A DNA stretch of 64,000 bases, taken from NCBI GenBank assembly GCA_020137815.1, contig CM035351.1, forward strand, positions 4,547,078 to 4,611,077, read 5' to 3'. This DNA is from Hormiphora californensis. Taxonomy: Eukaryota > Ctenophora > Tentaculata > Cydippida > Pleurobrachiidae. Made by a program: the position numbers and the translations under genes. The notes under the pieces are model-generated. The model was not told where the DNA came from. It saw nothing but the letters and a program-made list of their open reading frames with translations, and searched no databases. This document shows, piece after piece, positions 50,310 to 62,248 of the stretch; position 1 is the stretch's first letter, and every line of letters begins with the position of its first letter.

Positions 50310-52073
50310 CTACAACTTATCGTAGTAATTCTCGAACTGTGGCAGCTCATCCTTGAGACCCTTTCGTTTCCTTGTGGTCATGACGATTCCGTTGGCTTGA
50401 CTTCCAACGGTCATGGGGTCAGATGGCAGGTTCTGAAGGGGGATGTTGGGTTAGTGGACGATATTAGGATACCGAATTACAATGGATTCTAAAATGGTAT
50501 TGCTTGAGCAACACTAAAATACACAATTGAAGGGTAATACTTACAGCCCAATGATCGAAGACACACTGAGGGAAGGCCTGTCCACCGGTGGCAGCCCTGA
50601 GAGCACTGGAGAATCCGAATGACTCGTTGACGGGGAGATGAGCCTTGACCATGAACATGGGTGTTCCCTCAACCTGGAACTCCTCAATGACAACACCCCT
50701 CCTCTTGGTCAGGGTACCGTAGATTCCTCCAACGCTGTTCTCGGGACACTGGATCTCGCACAGGTAGACGGGCTCCAGAAGGGAAGGCTCAGCTCGGAGC
50801 ACGGAAGCGTACACGACACGTCGGGTGGTGGGGATGATCTGGCCACCTCCCCTGTGGATAGCATCAGCGTGGAGGGCGACATCGTGGACGTTAATCCTGA
50901 CACCTCGCATGTTCTCGTCACAGAGCACACCCTCGTTGGCGGCCCACTGGAATCCAGCGACAACGGAATCCTTGATTTCGTTCAGGTACTGCACTCCCTT
51001 GGAGACATCAGTCACCAGGTTGGGTCCAGTCTGGTCGGGTCCGAAACACCAGATCTTCCTGGCATCGTTGACGTTCCAGTCGTTCAGGCCGGGTTCGGCA
51101 ACATTTTCCGGGAACTTGTCGGTGATGATCCTGCGGGGAAGGGGTGGGTGAGTTGGGGAGGTCTACATCTCTCTCTGGTATATACACCCCATGTAATGTA
51201 ACACACACACGGTCACATTCGAGCGTGTTACATTACACGGCTCTGTGGATGAATTTTGATAGACGCGCGGGAAGACGTACTTTTAGAATGCTGTCCACTG
51301 CAAGTTTACATAATCGCGCACGCGCACACCGCACCAAGTGAGAGAGAGGGGGAGTTGCAGCCTCTCTCTCGGGCGATGTAGGGGAGAGGGGAGGGGAGAG
51401 ACTGACACGTCAAGTAGAATGGGAGCAGGATGTGGTGTGTGTGGAATGGGAGTGGCGACTACCATTGAAATTGAATCAAACATTCAGACAGACCAACAGA
51501 CATATACCAATATTCTAGCACCCTAGGGGGACCCTCTCAATCACCGGTAACTTTCTGCAGGATTGAACAGAGAATATCGGCCCTAGTTACGGCATATTTT
51601 AGTGTTCCTGAGATTAGTTCATCGGGGAGGTGCCCGGAGCTCCAAACGGCCCTAATTGCACCCTTTTGGTCGACACAACACGTCACACTGCCCTCCTCTA
51701 TTCTCTCCTCAGCCCCCGTGGGATCAGGGATGGTTGTACCATCGAACACTAGGGAGGGGAGGAATGGGGTCAGGAAACTGGGAGGGAAGTGGTCAGGAAT
51801 TGAGAGAGGAGGAAAGAATGAAACACTAGGGAGGGGAAGGAAGGGGTCAGGAAACTGGGAGGGAAGTGGTCAGGGATTGAGAGAGGAGGAAAGAATGAAA
51901 CACTACGGAGGGGAGGGAAGTGGTCAGGAATTGAGAGGGTCAGGAATTGAGAGGGGAGAGAGGACACTGGAGAGCTAGAGAGAGGACCAGACAGATATTG
52001 ATAAGGTAGAGCGTCCAAGGAGATCAATTTCAAGGAATTAAATGTGTTAGGATGAGGTCATGCGAGAGAGGGG

Positions 52074-52159
<86 letters not shown>

Positions 52160-52939
52160 GAGAGAGAGGGGGGGGGAGAGTTTAAACTGATAAGATCATC
52201 ACCTGATAATGTAACAGAAACAGGAAGATAGTTCAACTTCAACTTTACTCCCTCCCCATCCCTATCCACAGCCACCACATCTGTCTCTGCCGAGTACTGG
52301 GTGGCTGGCAGGGTGGCTGATTTGAGTGCCGCTGAGGTGGCTAACAACAAGGCATCCCACACATTTCCATCATCATTCAGACATACCGCATCAACGTACA
52401 GACACCAAGACGTCTTGCCGGGCCGGACACATAACTGTGTCTTGTCCACAACTTTATCAAGTACGGCAGCCAGTCGACACGACATAGCAACAGCTGTGTC
52501 ACTGGGCATTCCGGGTCGATATTTAGAGTTGCAGAGAGAGGGAAGGGTAACATTGGGTACCACAAACCCCTCACCAGGCCTGTCTATATCAGGTTGTGCA
52601 AAGCGGCCCTTTATCCCCGCTATTACTCGAGTATCCCCAAAGCACACCATTGAACTGCCGAGAGCAGTGGAGATAGAGTTGACATGAAGTTTGATATCCC
52701 GGCAAGAGGTAACAGCCCGGCCGTCCGGTCTGATGGATTCTCGGAGGAAGAGGCGGTGGTACTGGTGGGGTTGGGCAACTTTGAAATCGTCAGCCATGGC
52801 TATAGAGGGGGAACACGGGGGTTTACTTTGTTCTGTGTAACAGAGAGAACGGAACAACTTTCATATAATGGGATACTGTACAATGTGGGAACAGGTGTCG
52901 TGGATGTGTGAGTACGTATGCAGTAGAGATAGAGGGGGG

Positions 52940-53008
<69 letters not shown>

Positions 53009-56000
53009 ATCGATGAAGCATGTGATCATAATTAAGATACATTTGTTTAACAGCGTAGTGCTACGTCACGGGTGATCAAAGGGGGATATTATGTAACCGC
53101 AGTGGGCAGCATTCCCAGTAACGCGCAATCGCACTTGGTTACCATGCCCTTAAGGGTACACCTGGCGTTTTTCATCATCGAGTGCCCAACCAAATGACTT
53201 CACCAGGGTTTAGGCCATACAAAATGGACCTCAAATATGCAATTTTAGCCCTAAAGTCGAATTCATATTTTTGCTACAGCCTATTTTCAAAGTGGCGTTT
53301 TTTCAATTTTTGGTGGAATTTTTAACCTCAGGACCACTTTTTTTGAGATAGAAACATTAAATTCTTGGAATTTGAAGAGAATATAAAGGTAAATAAGCCC
53401 AAAGAAGGATTTTTGAAATGGAGCTTATTTCTGGCCATGAGAACGGTTTACTTTTTTGCTTCTTTGACACGGTGGCTGAGAATGTTCCCATGCTTCATTA
53501 GAGATGAAAATCTGGAAATAGTTGCTCAAAACGATTATCTATGTGGCCCAAAAATTTTGGAACTTTCCCGCCAAAGATGTGGTGTACAGGGCTTGTTTTG
53601 TGAAACCCATCTTTTTGAAAAAGAGGGAAATTCCCTGTATCTCAAAAATGGATGATCGTAGAGACCTGCGACCAAGCTTAATCGATTCAGAAGGTCCGAT
53701 TTTGGGGGGGTCTTCTGAGAGACATTTTGCTCCTACTCCAACCGTTTTTGCTGTACTTGCAAAAAACCAATTCTATGAAAAGGGGGAACAACTCTATTCC
53801 AGTAGCCTGCTTCGGGCTGATTTCCCCCTTACTTACTGATACCTTTTTCGCAATTACAGCAAAAACGGTTGGAGTAGGAGCAAAATGTCTCTCAGAAGAC
53901 CCCCCCAAAATCGGACCTTCTGAATCGATTAAGCTTGGTCGCAGGTCTCTACGATCATCCGTTTTTGAGATACAGGGAATTTCCCTCTTTTTCAAAAAGA
54001 TGGGTTTCACAAAACAAGCCCTGTACACCACATCTTTGGCGGGAAAGTTCCAAAATTTTTGGGCCACATAGATAATCGTTTTGAGCAACTATTTCCAGAT
54101 TTTCATCTCTAATGAAGCATGGGAACATTCTCAGCCACCGTGTCAAAGAAGCAAAAAAGTAAACCGTTCTCATGGCCAGAAATAAGCTCCATTTCAAAAA
54201 TCCTTCTTTGGGCTTATTTACCTTTATATTCTCTTCAAATTCCAAGAATTTAATGTTTCTATCTCAAAAAAAGTGGTCCTGAGGTTAAAAATTCCACCAA
54301 AAATTGAAAAAACGCCACTTTGAAAATAGGCTGTAGCAAAAATATGAATTCGACTTTAGGGCTAAAATTGCATATTTGAGGTCCATTTTGTATGGCCTAA
54401 ACCCTGGTGAAGTCATTTGGTTGGGCACTCGATGATGAAAAACGCCAGGTGTACCCTTAACATGGTAACATCTCTTGTGACCATAGTAGCACCTCTAGTT
54501 ACCATGGTAACACCTCTAGTTACCATGGTAACGCATCTAGTTACCATAGTAACACCTCTAGTTGTAACAAATCTAGTTACCATGGTTACACATCTAGTTA
54601 CCATGGTAACACATCTAGTTACCATGGTAACACACCCAAACCATTCCACTTACTTGGCTCGGACTTTGGGATCCTGTCGGGGTGTGATATCACCATCATC
54701 AACCATACAACAGAAGTCCTCTCCAAGGGGCTGGGCCTTGCAGAACAGCCTGTTGTGCTTGTTGGGAGATTTTGAGAGACACATCATGTCACTCCTGTCT
54801 CCGATGGTCTCCTTGTAGGACACAACGGGGTCGGATTTCTGTGGGGAGGGATGTTGTTAGTTTCAAGTGGAATGGGAGCAGAACAGAGTCAAGTTTGATT
54901 AGATTCACTAATCACTAAGTTTGATAGCAATCACTATAATAATAACGGGTGACCGATGGGTGTTAGGTTATGGGGCTCTCTATATCTATACCTTGATGGG
55001 AATACAAGCATGGTCTTCCTCAAGATCCTTCAGGCAGATCTCAAGATGGAGTTCTCCAGCACCAGCGATAATGTGCTCTCCACTGCTCTCGTTGTAACAC
55101 TGCACCATGGGATCGGACTTGGCCAACCTCTTCAGACCTTCCACAAGCTTGGGCAGATCCTTGGGGTCCTTGGCCTCAACCGCAACTCGGACAACAGGGG
55201 AGACAGAGAACTTCATCTGTTTCATGTTGTGGGCATCCTTGCTGCTCTCGTTGGTGATAGTTCCCGTCTTGACAATGTACTGGTCAACTCCGACGAGACC
55301 GACGGTGTTACCGGCAGGAACGGTGTCAATGTGCTCAACATATCGTCCCATCATGAGAACGGTCCTGGTGGGAATTGAAGGGGTTAAAGAGTGAACATCG
55401 GGAGAGATTTCAGTTACATATCTCTACTGAAAAAAGTAGTCTTACTACACACTAACCCAACCTAAAAAACACTAATTAATAATTTGTAATTATTAACTAC
55501 TAATTACCTCTGGATGGTCTTGACGTTCAAGTCCTCGTTCTTGCCAGGGATAAAGTTGGGTCCCATGATCCTGCACTTGTATCCAGATCCAACGGTTCCA
55601 GAGAAGACTCGGCCGAAAGCGTAGAATCGTCCCTTATCAGAGGTGGGTACCATCTTACTGACGTACATCATCAGAGGAGCATTGGGGTCGCAGTTCTCAA
55701 TTCCCTTCATGTAGGGGTCGTCCTTGGGTCCCTCGTACAACATACTGGCCCTGTACTTCTGGGCAGTAACAGGAGATGGCAGATGGATGGTGATCATCTG
55801 AAGGAGGGTCTCTCCAGCAGGCAGCCACTTCCTCATGATCACCTTGAAGAGCTGCTTGCCTTCCAGTTCCTTGTCGGCATTGGTCAGCTCAACCCTTAGC
55901 TTCTCAGCGAAGGCGATGGCCTCCTTGGGAGCGAAGGGAGGGGTCATGCAGAAAGAGAAGATCTTGTAGATGGGCTCGAGGACGAGCTTGCAGAAACCTC

Positions 56001-57971
56001 GGACGGCTCCATCCTTCTGTTTCTTGCTCCATTTTCCCTCGGCATCAATATAGTTGTCACCCCACAGTTTCTTGATGTACTTGTCACACTTCTCCTTGTC
56101 CTTCTTGGTGTAGAAGTCAGCGAACTGCTTTCAGGGAGAAACCCCATCCGTGGAGTCCAGATCCGAATCCGACGGTTCCGAACTGGGGGTCAACCTGGAT
56201 ATCACCCATGGGTCCCTCCTCCTCTCCGTAGATGGAGACGATGGCGTTGATGTTCTCAACAATCTTACGGAAGGTATCGTACAGGGTCTCCTTGTCCAAC
56301 TGCAACTCCAGAAGGGCTCGGTCCATCTTGTTCATGAAGACGATGGGCTTGATCCTCTCGGTCAGGGCCTGCCTCAGGACGGTCTCGGTCTGGACGCACA
56401 CACCGGACACGGCATCAACGACAACGAGAGCTCCATCAGTGACTCGGAGGGCAGCGGTAACCTCGCTGGAGAAATCAACGTGGCCCGGTGAATCGATCAG
56501 GTTGATCAGGAAACCGTTCTTTCCATCGTGGTACTGGGTGGTGTTGAGGAACTTCATGTTGTACTCATCCAACTCGTAGTAGAGAGACACACCAGTGGAT
56601 TTGATGGTAATACATCGCTCCTGTTCGTCCTTACGGGTGTCAGTGAATCGGGCTTCTCCGGCCTTCTCGTTGGCAATGATACCTGGGGTGAGAGGTGAGG
56701 GGGTTAGAGGAAGGGGTGAGAGGTGAGGGGGGTTAGAGAAGGGGGGTGGGGTGAGGGGGTTAGAGAAGGGGGGGGGTTGAGGGGGTTAGAGAAATGGGAG
56801 GTGTAGGGGGTTAGAGAAATGGGTGAGAGGTGAGGGGGAAGTGGGTGAAGAGGGGGTTAGAGAAGGGGGGGTGTGAGGGTGAAGAGGGGGATAGAGAAAT
56901 GGGATGGGGTGAGGGGAAGTGGGTGAAGAGGGGGTTAGAGAAATGGGGTGAGGAGGGTTCTGAGAAAGGGAGAAGGAAAGGAGGGAGTTTGGGAAACGGG
57001 AGGGGGAACACTGAGTGTAAATATAAGATGGGGGTGGTTGGAGAACTAAGGGTGAGGGGTGGTGATAGAGAAAGGATAAGATGTGAAAACCGGGGCTTAT
57101 AATATTGAATATTGGAATCGAGATTATCAGTAGATCAACTTAAGTGATACTAGAGTATGGTACGCTCCCAATGTGACATTCCTCGCTAGAGGGTTCATGG
57201 TGGGGGTCATTGCAGCAGTAGGGTGTTAATGTGACTACGTGGCAGAGGGGTAATTGTTATTTTAATAATCTGCCAAGTTGTTCATGTTGTTGACATAATG
57301 AATAATCAGGTGATCACGAGAAAATGGAAATATCCCCAATTCCGACTTACCAGCCTTGGAGACAAGGGAATCGGTCAAAGTGGATTTGCCGTGGTCAACG
57401 TGAGCAATGACTGACATGTTTCGGATATTCCTGGGATAGTCCATAGACTTCCGGATATCGGCAACTGTGAAATACACCTGAGGAGAGATGAGGGTGTTAG
57501 AGGAGGTTTGGAAATAAAGGGAATTAGAGGGGTATCAGATTTTGGGAGAGTTGGGAATGTTCCATGTCAAGTTGAACCGCTCGTCCCGTGTGTGGGGATT
57601 GTATGAACAAATGGGAAGCAGTGATATACACATTATCCGATAGTCTAGTTGTTTAGTGAATTAAATTGTGCAATTTGGGTGAAAAACAGGTTTGGAATGT
57701 CAATAGAACTTAAATTACGAATATCAATGATTCATTGATTACACAATGATCAGATGCATCTAATGAATAATGATGTAGTACGTTCCAGGGTCCAATTCAG
57801 GTGCATTATGACGTATTGAACACTAAGTTCCCTCTCCTGTGCATGTGAAACCATTGCAACATGTACAAAAACACACGTGGCAAAGGTGTGGCAAAACGGG
57901 GAGCAATTAAGGGGTTTAATCGAGGTACTTAAGACATTAAACAAGGTATTTAAGACACAATGACTTACCAT
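50310..57971 (-). CDS. EEF2: Eukaryotic elongation factor 2 (one surplus base in exon 3)
   Basis: The translocase GTPase of the ribosome. Exons 57971-57969 (ATG only, as in human EEF2), 57477-57351, 56682-55508, 55364-54992, 54838-54654, 51130-50545 and 50432-50310 give 856 aa after removing one base near 56129-56131 (human 858). G motifs: [29 protein letters not shown] and [14 protein letters not shown]. Exon 3 should read [13 protein letters not shown], but as written it becomes FSLKAVR-stop, so an extra A in AAAG is likely. The diphthamide loop [19 protein letters not shown] keeps the modified His. It ends [18 protein letters not shown]. Intron 5 (54653-51131) contains the whole EXOSC8 gene in the same orientation plus a foldback transposon; intron 2 is a G-rich minisatellite. 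Confidence 0.95.
51537..52797 (-). CDS. EXOSC8: Exosome complex component RRP43 (EXOSC8), nested in an EF2 intron
   Basis: Two exons, 52797-52203 and 51748-51537, give 268 aa (human EXOSC8 276). A catalytically inactive RNase PH-like ring subunit of the RNA exosome, nuclear and cytoplasmic. Start [20 protein letters not shown] then [11 protein letters not shown]; core [40 protein letters not shown] and [20 protein letters not shown]; the second exon begins [20 protein letters not shown] and ends [11 protein letters not shown]. The two exons join in frame with proper GT-AG ends, so it is an intact gene rather than a processed copy. CCCTCTATAG lies two bases before the ATG. The intron is an (AG)n-rich stretch. 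No AATAAA was noticed just after the stop. Confidence 0.92.
53154..54456. mobile_element. Large foldback element in EF2 intron 5, TTAA target
   Basis: Arms of ~600 bp (53154 to about 53757, and about 53853-54456) are mirror copies with no net length difference; the arm positions sum to a constant. Ends are GGGTACACCTGGCGTTTTTC and its complement, flanked by TTAA at 53150-53153 and 54457-54460. The ~95-bp centre is single copy. No transposase; the 96-residue frames in each arm are the same sequence read from both sides. TTAA fits piggyBac or Kolobok. It sits 357 bp upstream of the EXOSC8 start. Confidence 0.88.
54461..54640. repeat. Minisatellite of ~21-bp units beside the foldback element
   Basis: Repeats of 'catctagttaccatggtaac' with variants. 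One partial unit (cttggttaccatg) lies on the other side of the foldback element at about 53135, so the transposon probably inserted at the edge of this array. Confidence 0.75.
56690..57005. repeat. G-rich minisatellite in EF2 intron 2
   Basis: Imperfect units of 'ggggtgaggggg-ttagagaa' type over ~300 bp. Long frames through it are repeat artefacts. Confidence 0.75.
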
Positions 57972-58396
57972 CTTGTCTTTTGTCGATGTAACTCAACAAT
58001 CAATGTGATAGTGTGCAAACGTTTGAAAAGGAGGCTTCTGCCTGAATCAAGAAAGGTAAGGGCTTGAAGGGTCACGTGACTTTGGCGTGTAACCTCCGCA
58101 AAGACGACCTTGAATTTTATAATCTCGAGAGTTGAAATCGACAAATGCAGCGTGCAGCGTTAAATAAGTCGCGCGCTACGTATAATAACGGTGTTTTGCA
58201 GCGTACTTTTTGGCTGTAGAACTCAAAATTTCGGACACAAACTTTTTTTGAAAAGCGCTGCCTATCGGGGGCCAGCAACGTTTGCCAAAAACTTTTTCAA
58301 ACTTTCTTCAAACTTTTTTGATGTTTTTAAATTTTAAATTTCTTCGTTTCCACAAGGCAGTACAGCGTGTAGTAATGATAATAAGGTTGCGATCCC
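57972..58396. promoter_or_regulatory. Divergent region between EF2 and the F-box gene
   Basis: EF2 reads left and the F-box gene right, so promoters of both should be here. The EF2 leader just upstream of the ATG is pyrimidine-poor, with an acceptor-like TTGATTCAG at about 58040 on the minus strand. GCGC-rich stretch at about 58150-58180. No TATA box is obvious. Confidence 0.35.
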
Positions 58397-58852
58397 ATGG
58401 ATTACTTATCTGAAGATGTGGTTGTGAAAGTTTGCAGCTATCTCACTCTTCGAGACCGCCTGGAGCTCTCATATACCTCGAAACGACTCTTCTTTTTTGT
58501 GCAAGAGACATGGAGGGACTATGCTTTGTCAATGGGGTGGAAGGGCAATCATAAATCATGCTGGCTGGATGTTTGTAAAAGGTATCACAAGCTTCAAAAT
58601 GGTTGGTTTACCGGAAACTTTAAATCTGAGCGGATTCCTTTGAACGATGCGACCAGAACAAGACAAGAACTGTTTGGGATTTGCAAATCTAGTGATACTG
58701 TTGCACTGTGCACCAACACCGAGATTTCTTGTTACCGGAGTGACTCTAAAAACTTAAAAGTTCATCGCCTTCTATCAAAGAATCGAATGTTACGTTGCTC
58801 GAAAACACCTCTGTGTCAGTCTAGCATATCCCCAGCCCTTTGTGCGGGCTAG
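58397..58852 (+). CDS. F-box protein, amino-terminal part only
   Basis: 151 codons. Residues 1-45 (MDYLSEDVVVKVCSYLTLRD then RLELSYTSKRLFFFVQETWR) form an F-box, the Skp1-binding motif of SCF ubiquitin ligases. Next come DYALSMGWKGNHKSCWLDVC and a region ending SDTVALCTNTEISCYRSDSK that looks like the first strands of a beta-propeller (possible WD or Kelch repeats). The frame then drifts into SKNRMLRCSKTPLCQ and a stop. No further propeller blades are found before the LINE at 59861. Either later exons lie beyond or the gene is truncated. Substrate unknown. Confidence 0.6.
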   Translation: MDYLSEDVVVKVCSYLTLRDRLELSYTSKRLFFFVQETWRDYALSMGWKGNHKSCWLDVCKRYHKLQNGWFTGNFKSERIPLNDATRTRQELFGICKSSDTVALCTNTEISCYRSDSKNLKVHRLLSKNRMLRCSKTPLCQSSISPALCAG

Positions 58853-59860
58853 GCCCCGCAAACCCAGACACGTTTCATGGCCCCTCCCACTACCCCCACA
58901 CAATCCCTTTCGAGAAGTCGGTGGGGGGGTGGGTGACCCACTGCAGTATTGGTTCCTCCGGAATCTACTTCAGTTTTCCCGTGTACGTTATGGTACCATC
59001 GTGTAGATTGTGGTCTTGTGTGCTTGTATCCAGTATTTTGTGAATGTTCTCTTTTCCCTCATTATCTAAGGCCTAAGCTCTAAATTTCATAGGGAATTGG
59101 AGTTCTGGTTAGGCGAGAATGTTTGGGGGGGGGGGGGTTTGTTTTTTTTTGTTTTTTTTTTGTTCTGTGGGATTGGGATATTTGATAGTGTGGGGTTCCA
59201 TGGATGGTGGGTGAAAGGTGTGATGTGGGTAGGGCGGTGTGGGGCTGGGTAATTAATGAATCAAATTTCATATTGGAAAAACATAGTTTATAGAACTTCA
59301 TAATTAAACATTGACAATCTTAAATATCTCTCATACACTACTTCCGCGATCAATTCTTATACAGTTAACAGAGTTCTGAAAAAGAGGGGAGATTGGTCGT
59401 AGCTGCTACCCAAGAGAGCCTTTGATTGTTCTGGATGTATTAACAATATATGTCAAGAAAACTGGCATAGTTGAGTGAGAGTTCTGGCACAGGAGCTATT
59501 TGGTGAGACCGGTGTACATATTAGATTGCTGGTGCCAGACATCTCGGTGCAGCAATCGGATCCGCGGATTTCAAGACAACTTTTGCTTCGAGTAAAGTGT
59601 CCGGATGGGTGAAATGTTTTGAAAACCTGGTTACTGTTGCGAAGACTCACCCCCACTTTTATTGATATGATGAACAGGGGAACCAGTGATGAAGCGATGT
59701 TGATGCCGGGGGGGGGGGGGGGTGGGGTGCAGTGGGACTAGCAGTTGGACGTGTCTAGCATTACCCCACATCCCGATAAGAAGTCGTACAACTTTTCCCA
59801 GTTGCATGTCTTTATGTATCCAGGGTGGAGGTATTTTGCCTGGAGGTGTTAATCATATTC
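58853..59860. other. No gene seen; presumed 3' side of the minus-strand LINE
   Basis: Contains poly-G and poly-T runs at about 59127-59162 and a (G)13 run at 59709. The frame at 59453-59656 has no motif. The part nearest 59861 is probably the LINE's 3' UTR, with no clear tail seen. Confidence 0.4.
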
Positions 59861-62203
59861 TTATTCCTCGTTAGCTGGCAAAGCTGGGTGATCGTCCATA
59901 ACCCCGATTTCATCCAAGAAATTTTCAAGGATTCCCATGTTAATGGTTGCTACAGTTTTGGGATGTAACGTGAGAGCGTGAAAGTGTTGCCCTCTTTGAC
60001 GGGAGAGGGCTTGACAGAAGCACAAGATATGAGAGTTGTCCTCTTTTTCCATCCCACACCATCTGCATAATTCTGATTGGATGAGCCCCCTCTTGAAAAG
60101 GAACACTCCCAGAGTTCCCCGGTTCGATAGGAAATTAGTTACCTTGGCAGAGGTAACTCGCGGCTTTGTTGTGAGGAGCGGAATTACATGGCCAATTAGG
60201 TGGTTTGTGCTCACCAGGTTTTCTTTAAGCTCTCTATAGTAGTCTTGTTCCTCTTTACCTGACCTTTCCTTGGTGTTGAGCTTTACTTTCGACAGGGAAA
60301 TACGGTATGATGATGGTTCTAGAAATTCTGTGGCTGCTGCTGATTTAGCCAGTTTATCTGCCAGTTCATTACCATATGTCCCCTGATGAGCTGCACACCA
60401 TCTTACCGTAGTCTCACATCTTTCACCGACCTTGTTGAGAATGTTAATCAGGTCCCGGATAGATTTTAGGGATACCTTGTTGTTCTGCAGTCGCAAGAGG
60501 GTGACCTGGCTATCAGTGTGGAATTTGACCGTCCTGATTGTCAGGTCTTCCAGAACTGCCCTGAAGGTGTCTTCTGCAGCTAATCTCAATGCCTTTGACT
60601 CTGCTGCGTTGATAGTCTCTCCAGGGTGCAGTTTGCACTGCCCTTTGAAAAGTTGTTTGCCTCCTTGGAAGGCACACCATCCCCCTCCTATTTTGCCGGA
60701 ACCCTGGTCAGAGCCATCTGAATAGATGTGAAGTGTGTCTAATTCCGTATTCGGCGTTTCCTCAGTGAGCAAAACTGCAAACAGTTTTGTAGGGTAGGTC
60801 GGCGTGCTATCGTCCATCTCCTGCCCATTCGTCGCTTCTTCCACCTCGTTAGCCAATAGAGTCCTGTGGTCCTTCCACATTTTGCCTTTCCTCATAGGAA
60901 TGTGTGCTGGTGTTGGGAGTTTCGCTTGGGCCACTATTGCTCTCCTCTTCGCTGCAACATGCATTGGTTCTATATCCGATAGCCCTATAGCGATTAGCTT
61001 TGGAGCAGTTTTCGAGCATCTTAGAATGCGTTTGGAGGCATTGTATGTAACTGTTTCTAATTTGTTTTGTACTCCCTTCGTAGCAAATCCACTTAACGTT
61101 ACATTGCAGCCATAAAGCATTTTCGCCATGGTTATAGTTTTATATACCCACTTCTGTATTTCCGGGTTTGCCCCCCAGTCTGCCCCCAGAGCCCTATTGG
61201 CCAGGTGCTCGACCTTTGTTGCCTCTTTCATCGTTCGTCTAAAGTGTTCTGCCCAGTTTAGTTTTTGGTCCACTGTGACCCCCAGGTATTTGTATACCTT
61301 AGCTTCCGGAATTTGGACATTTTTGTAGAGTAGTTGGGTTCGAATGGGTGGTATTTTGGTTTTATGGGTGCATACCATGAAAAACGACTTTGATGTAGAT
61401 ATGTCCAATCCCATGGTATTGCACCACTCCTCAACTCGTTCAAGAATCCATTGTGTCCTCTCTATTAGAGGTTCAAGTTCGGGGCCAGTCACAGCACTGC
61501 TTAAATCGTCCGCTAAAGCTTGGAGGTGCTCAAGCTCATTTACCTTTTCCAGCAGTGGAGTTGTCACCGTGTTCCACTGTAGGGGCATGGAAATCAGTCC
61601 TTGAGCTCCTCCTTCCAGTTGACCTCTGATGACCCTATCCTCCCCTTCTCCCACCGAGATGATTCTGTGGTCCAAGAATTTCTTCAGGATACCTGAGAGT
61701 GGAGCCGGACAACCATGATTTGTGAGGTGATGGTTCAGCTTCTCCTTGCTTATCCTGTCAAAGGCACCCTTTATATCGATAAAGAGGACCACCGCGTACT
61801 CTCTTCTGTGTAGTGCTCCTTCGACTTTTGTTATCAAGGAATCCAAGGCTTGTTCACATCCCCTGCCGGGGACAAATCCGTACTGTTTCGGATGGAGCTT
61901 TGTGTAAATTTGGGTGTCTGTTTCCAGATGCTGGAGTATGAGTCTTTCCAGCAGCTTGAAGAACACCGAGGCCAGAGTTATTGTTCTATAGTTGGCCGCG
62001 TCCTCCTTTGGTCTATCTGGTTTGGGTATTAAGACACCCCGGGTTTCGCACATTTTGCTCGGTATCGATTGTAAGACAATGCAGTCCCGGTATATTCTGC
62101 ACAATCTCTCTCCAATTACTGGGAGGATGGCTGTGAGAGTTTTCCATCGAATACCGTCCGGACCAGGCGCCCCATTCGGGTTGTTAATTTTCCCCATAGC
62201 CAA
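59861..62203 (-). mobile_element. LINE ORF2 fragment: RT, RNase H and zinc knuckle (R1/I-group type)
   Basis: A 780-residue open frame. It starts at NNPNGAPGPDGIRWKTL (RT motif 0/1) and has AANYRTITLASVFFKLLERL, LFIDIKGAFDRISKEKL, then GAQGLISMPLQWNTV and LQALADDLSSAV. RNase H follows: HIYSDGSDQGSGKIGGG, ETINAAESKALRLA, VKFHTDSQVTL and WCAAHQGTYGNELADKLAK, keeping the D-E-D-D set. A C-terminal CRWCGMEKEDNSHILC is the CCHC knuckle. The upstream endonuclease is missing, so it is 5' truncated. Two RT motifs deviate: PQG is AQG and YADD is LADD. The frame is intact, so the copy is young or was under selection until recently. Confidence 0.85.
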
Positions 62204-62248
62204 TTCATTTTAAACATGTGTTTATCAGGGTTTTTGGTATTCTCTCAG

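Noticed and set aside
53365-54245. Two identical 96-residue frames on opposite strands
   Set aside because: Mirror reads of the two arms of a foldback element; no motifs and no splice context. The same holds for the 62-residue pair at 15228-15416 and 15921-16109.
55944-56147. 67-residue frame overlapping EF2
   Set aside because: Off-frame shadow created around the EF2 frame break; the conserved EF2 sequence runs through in another frame.
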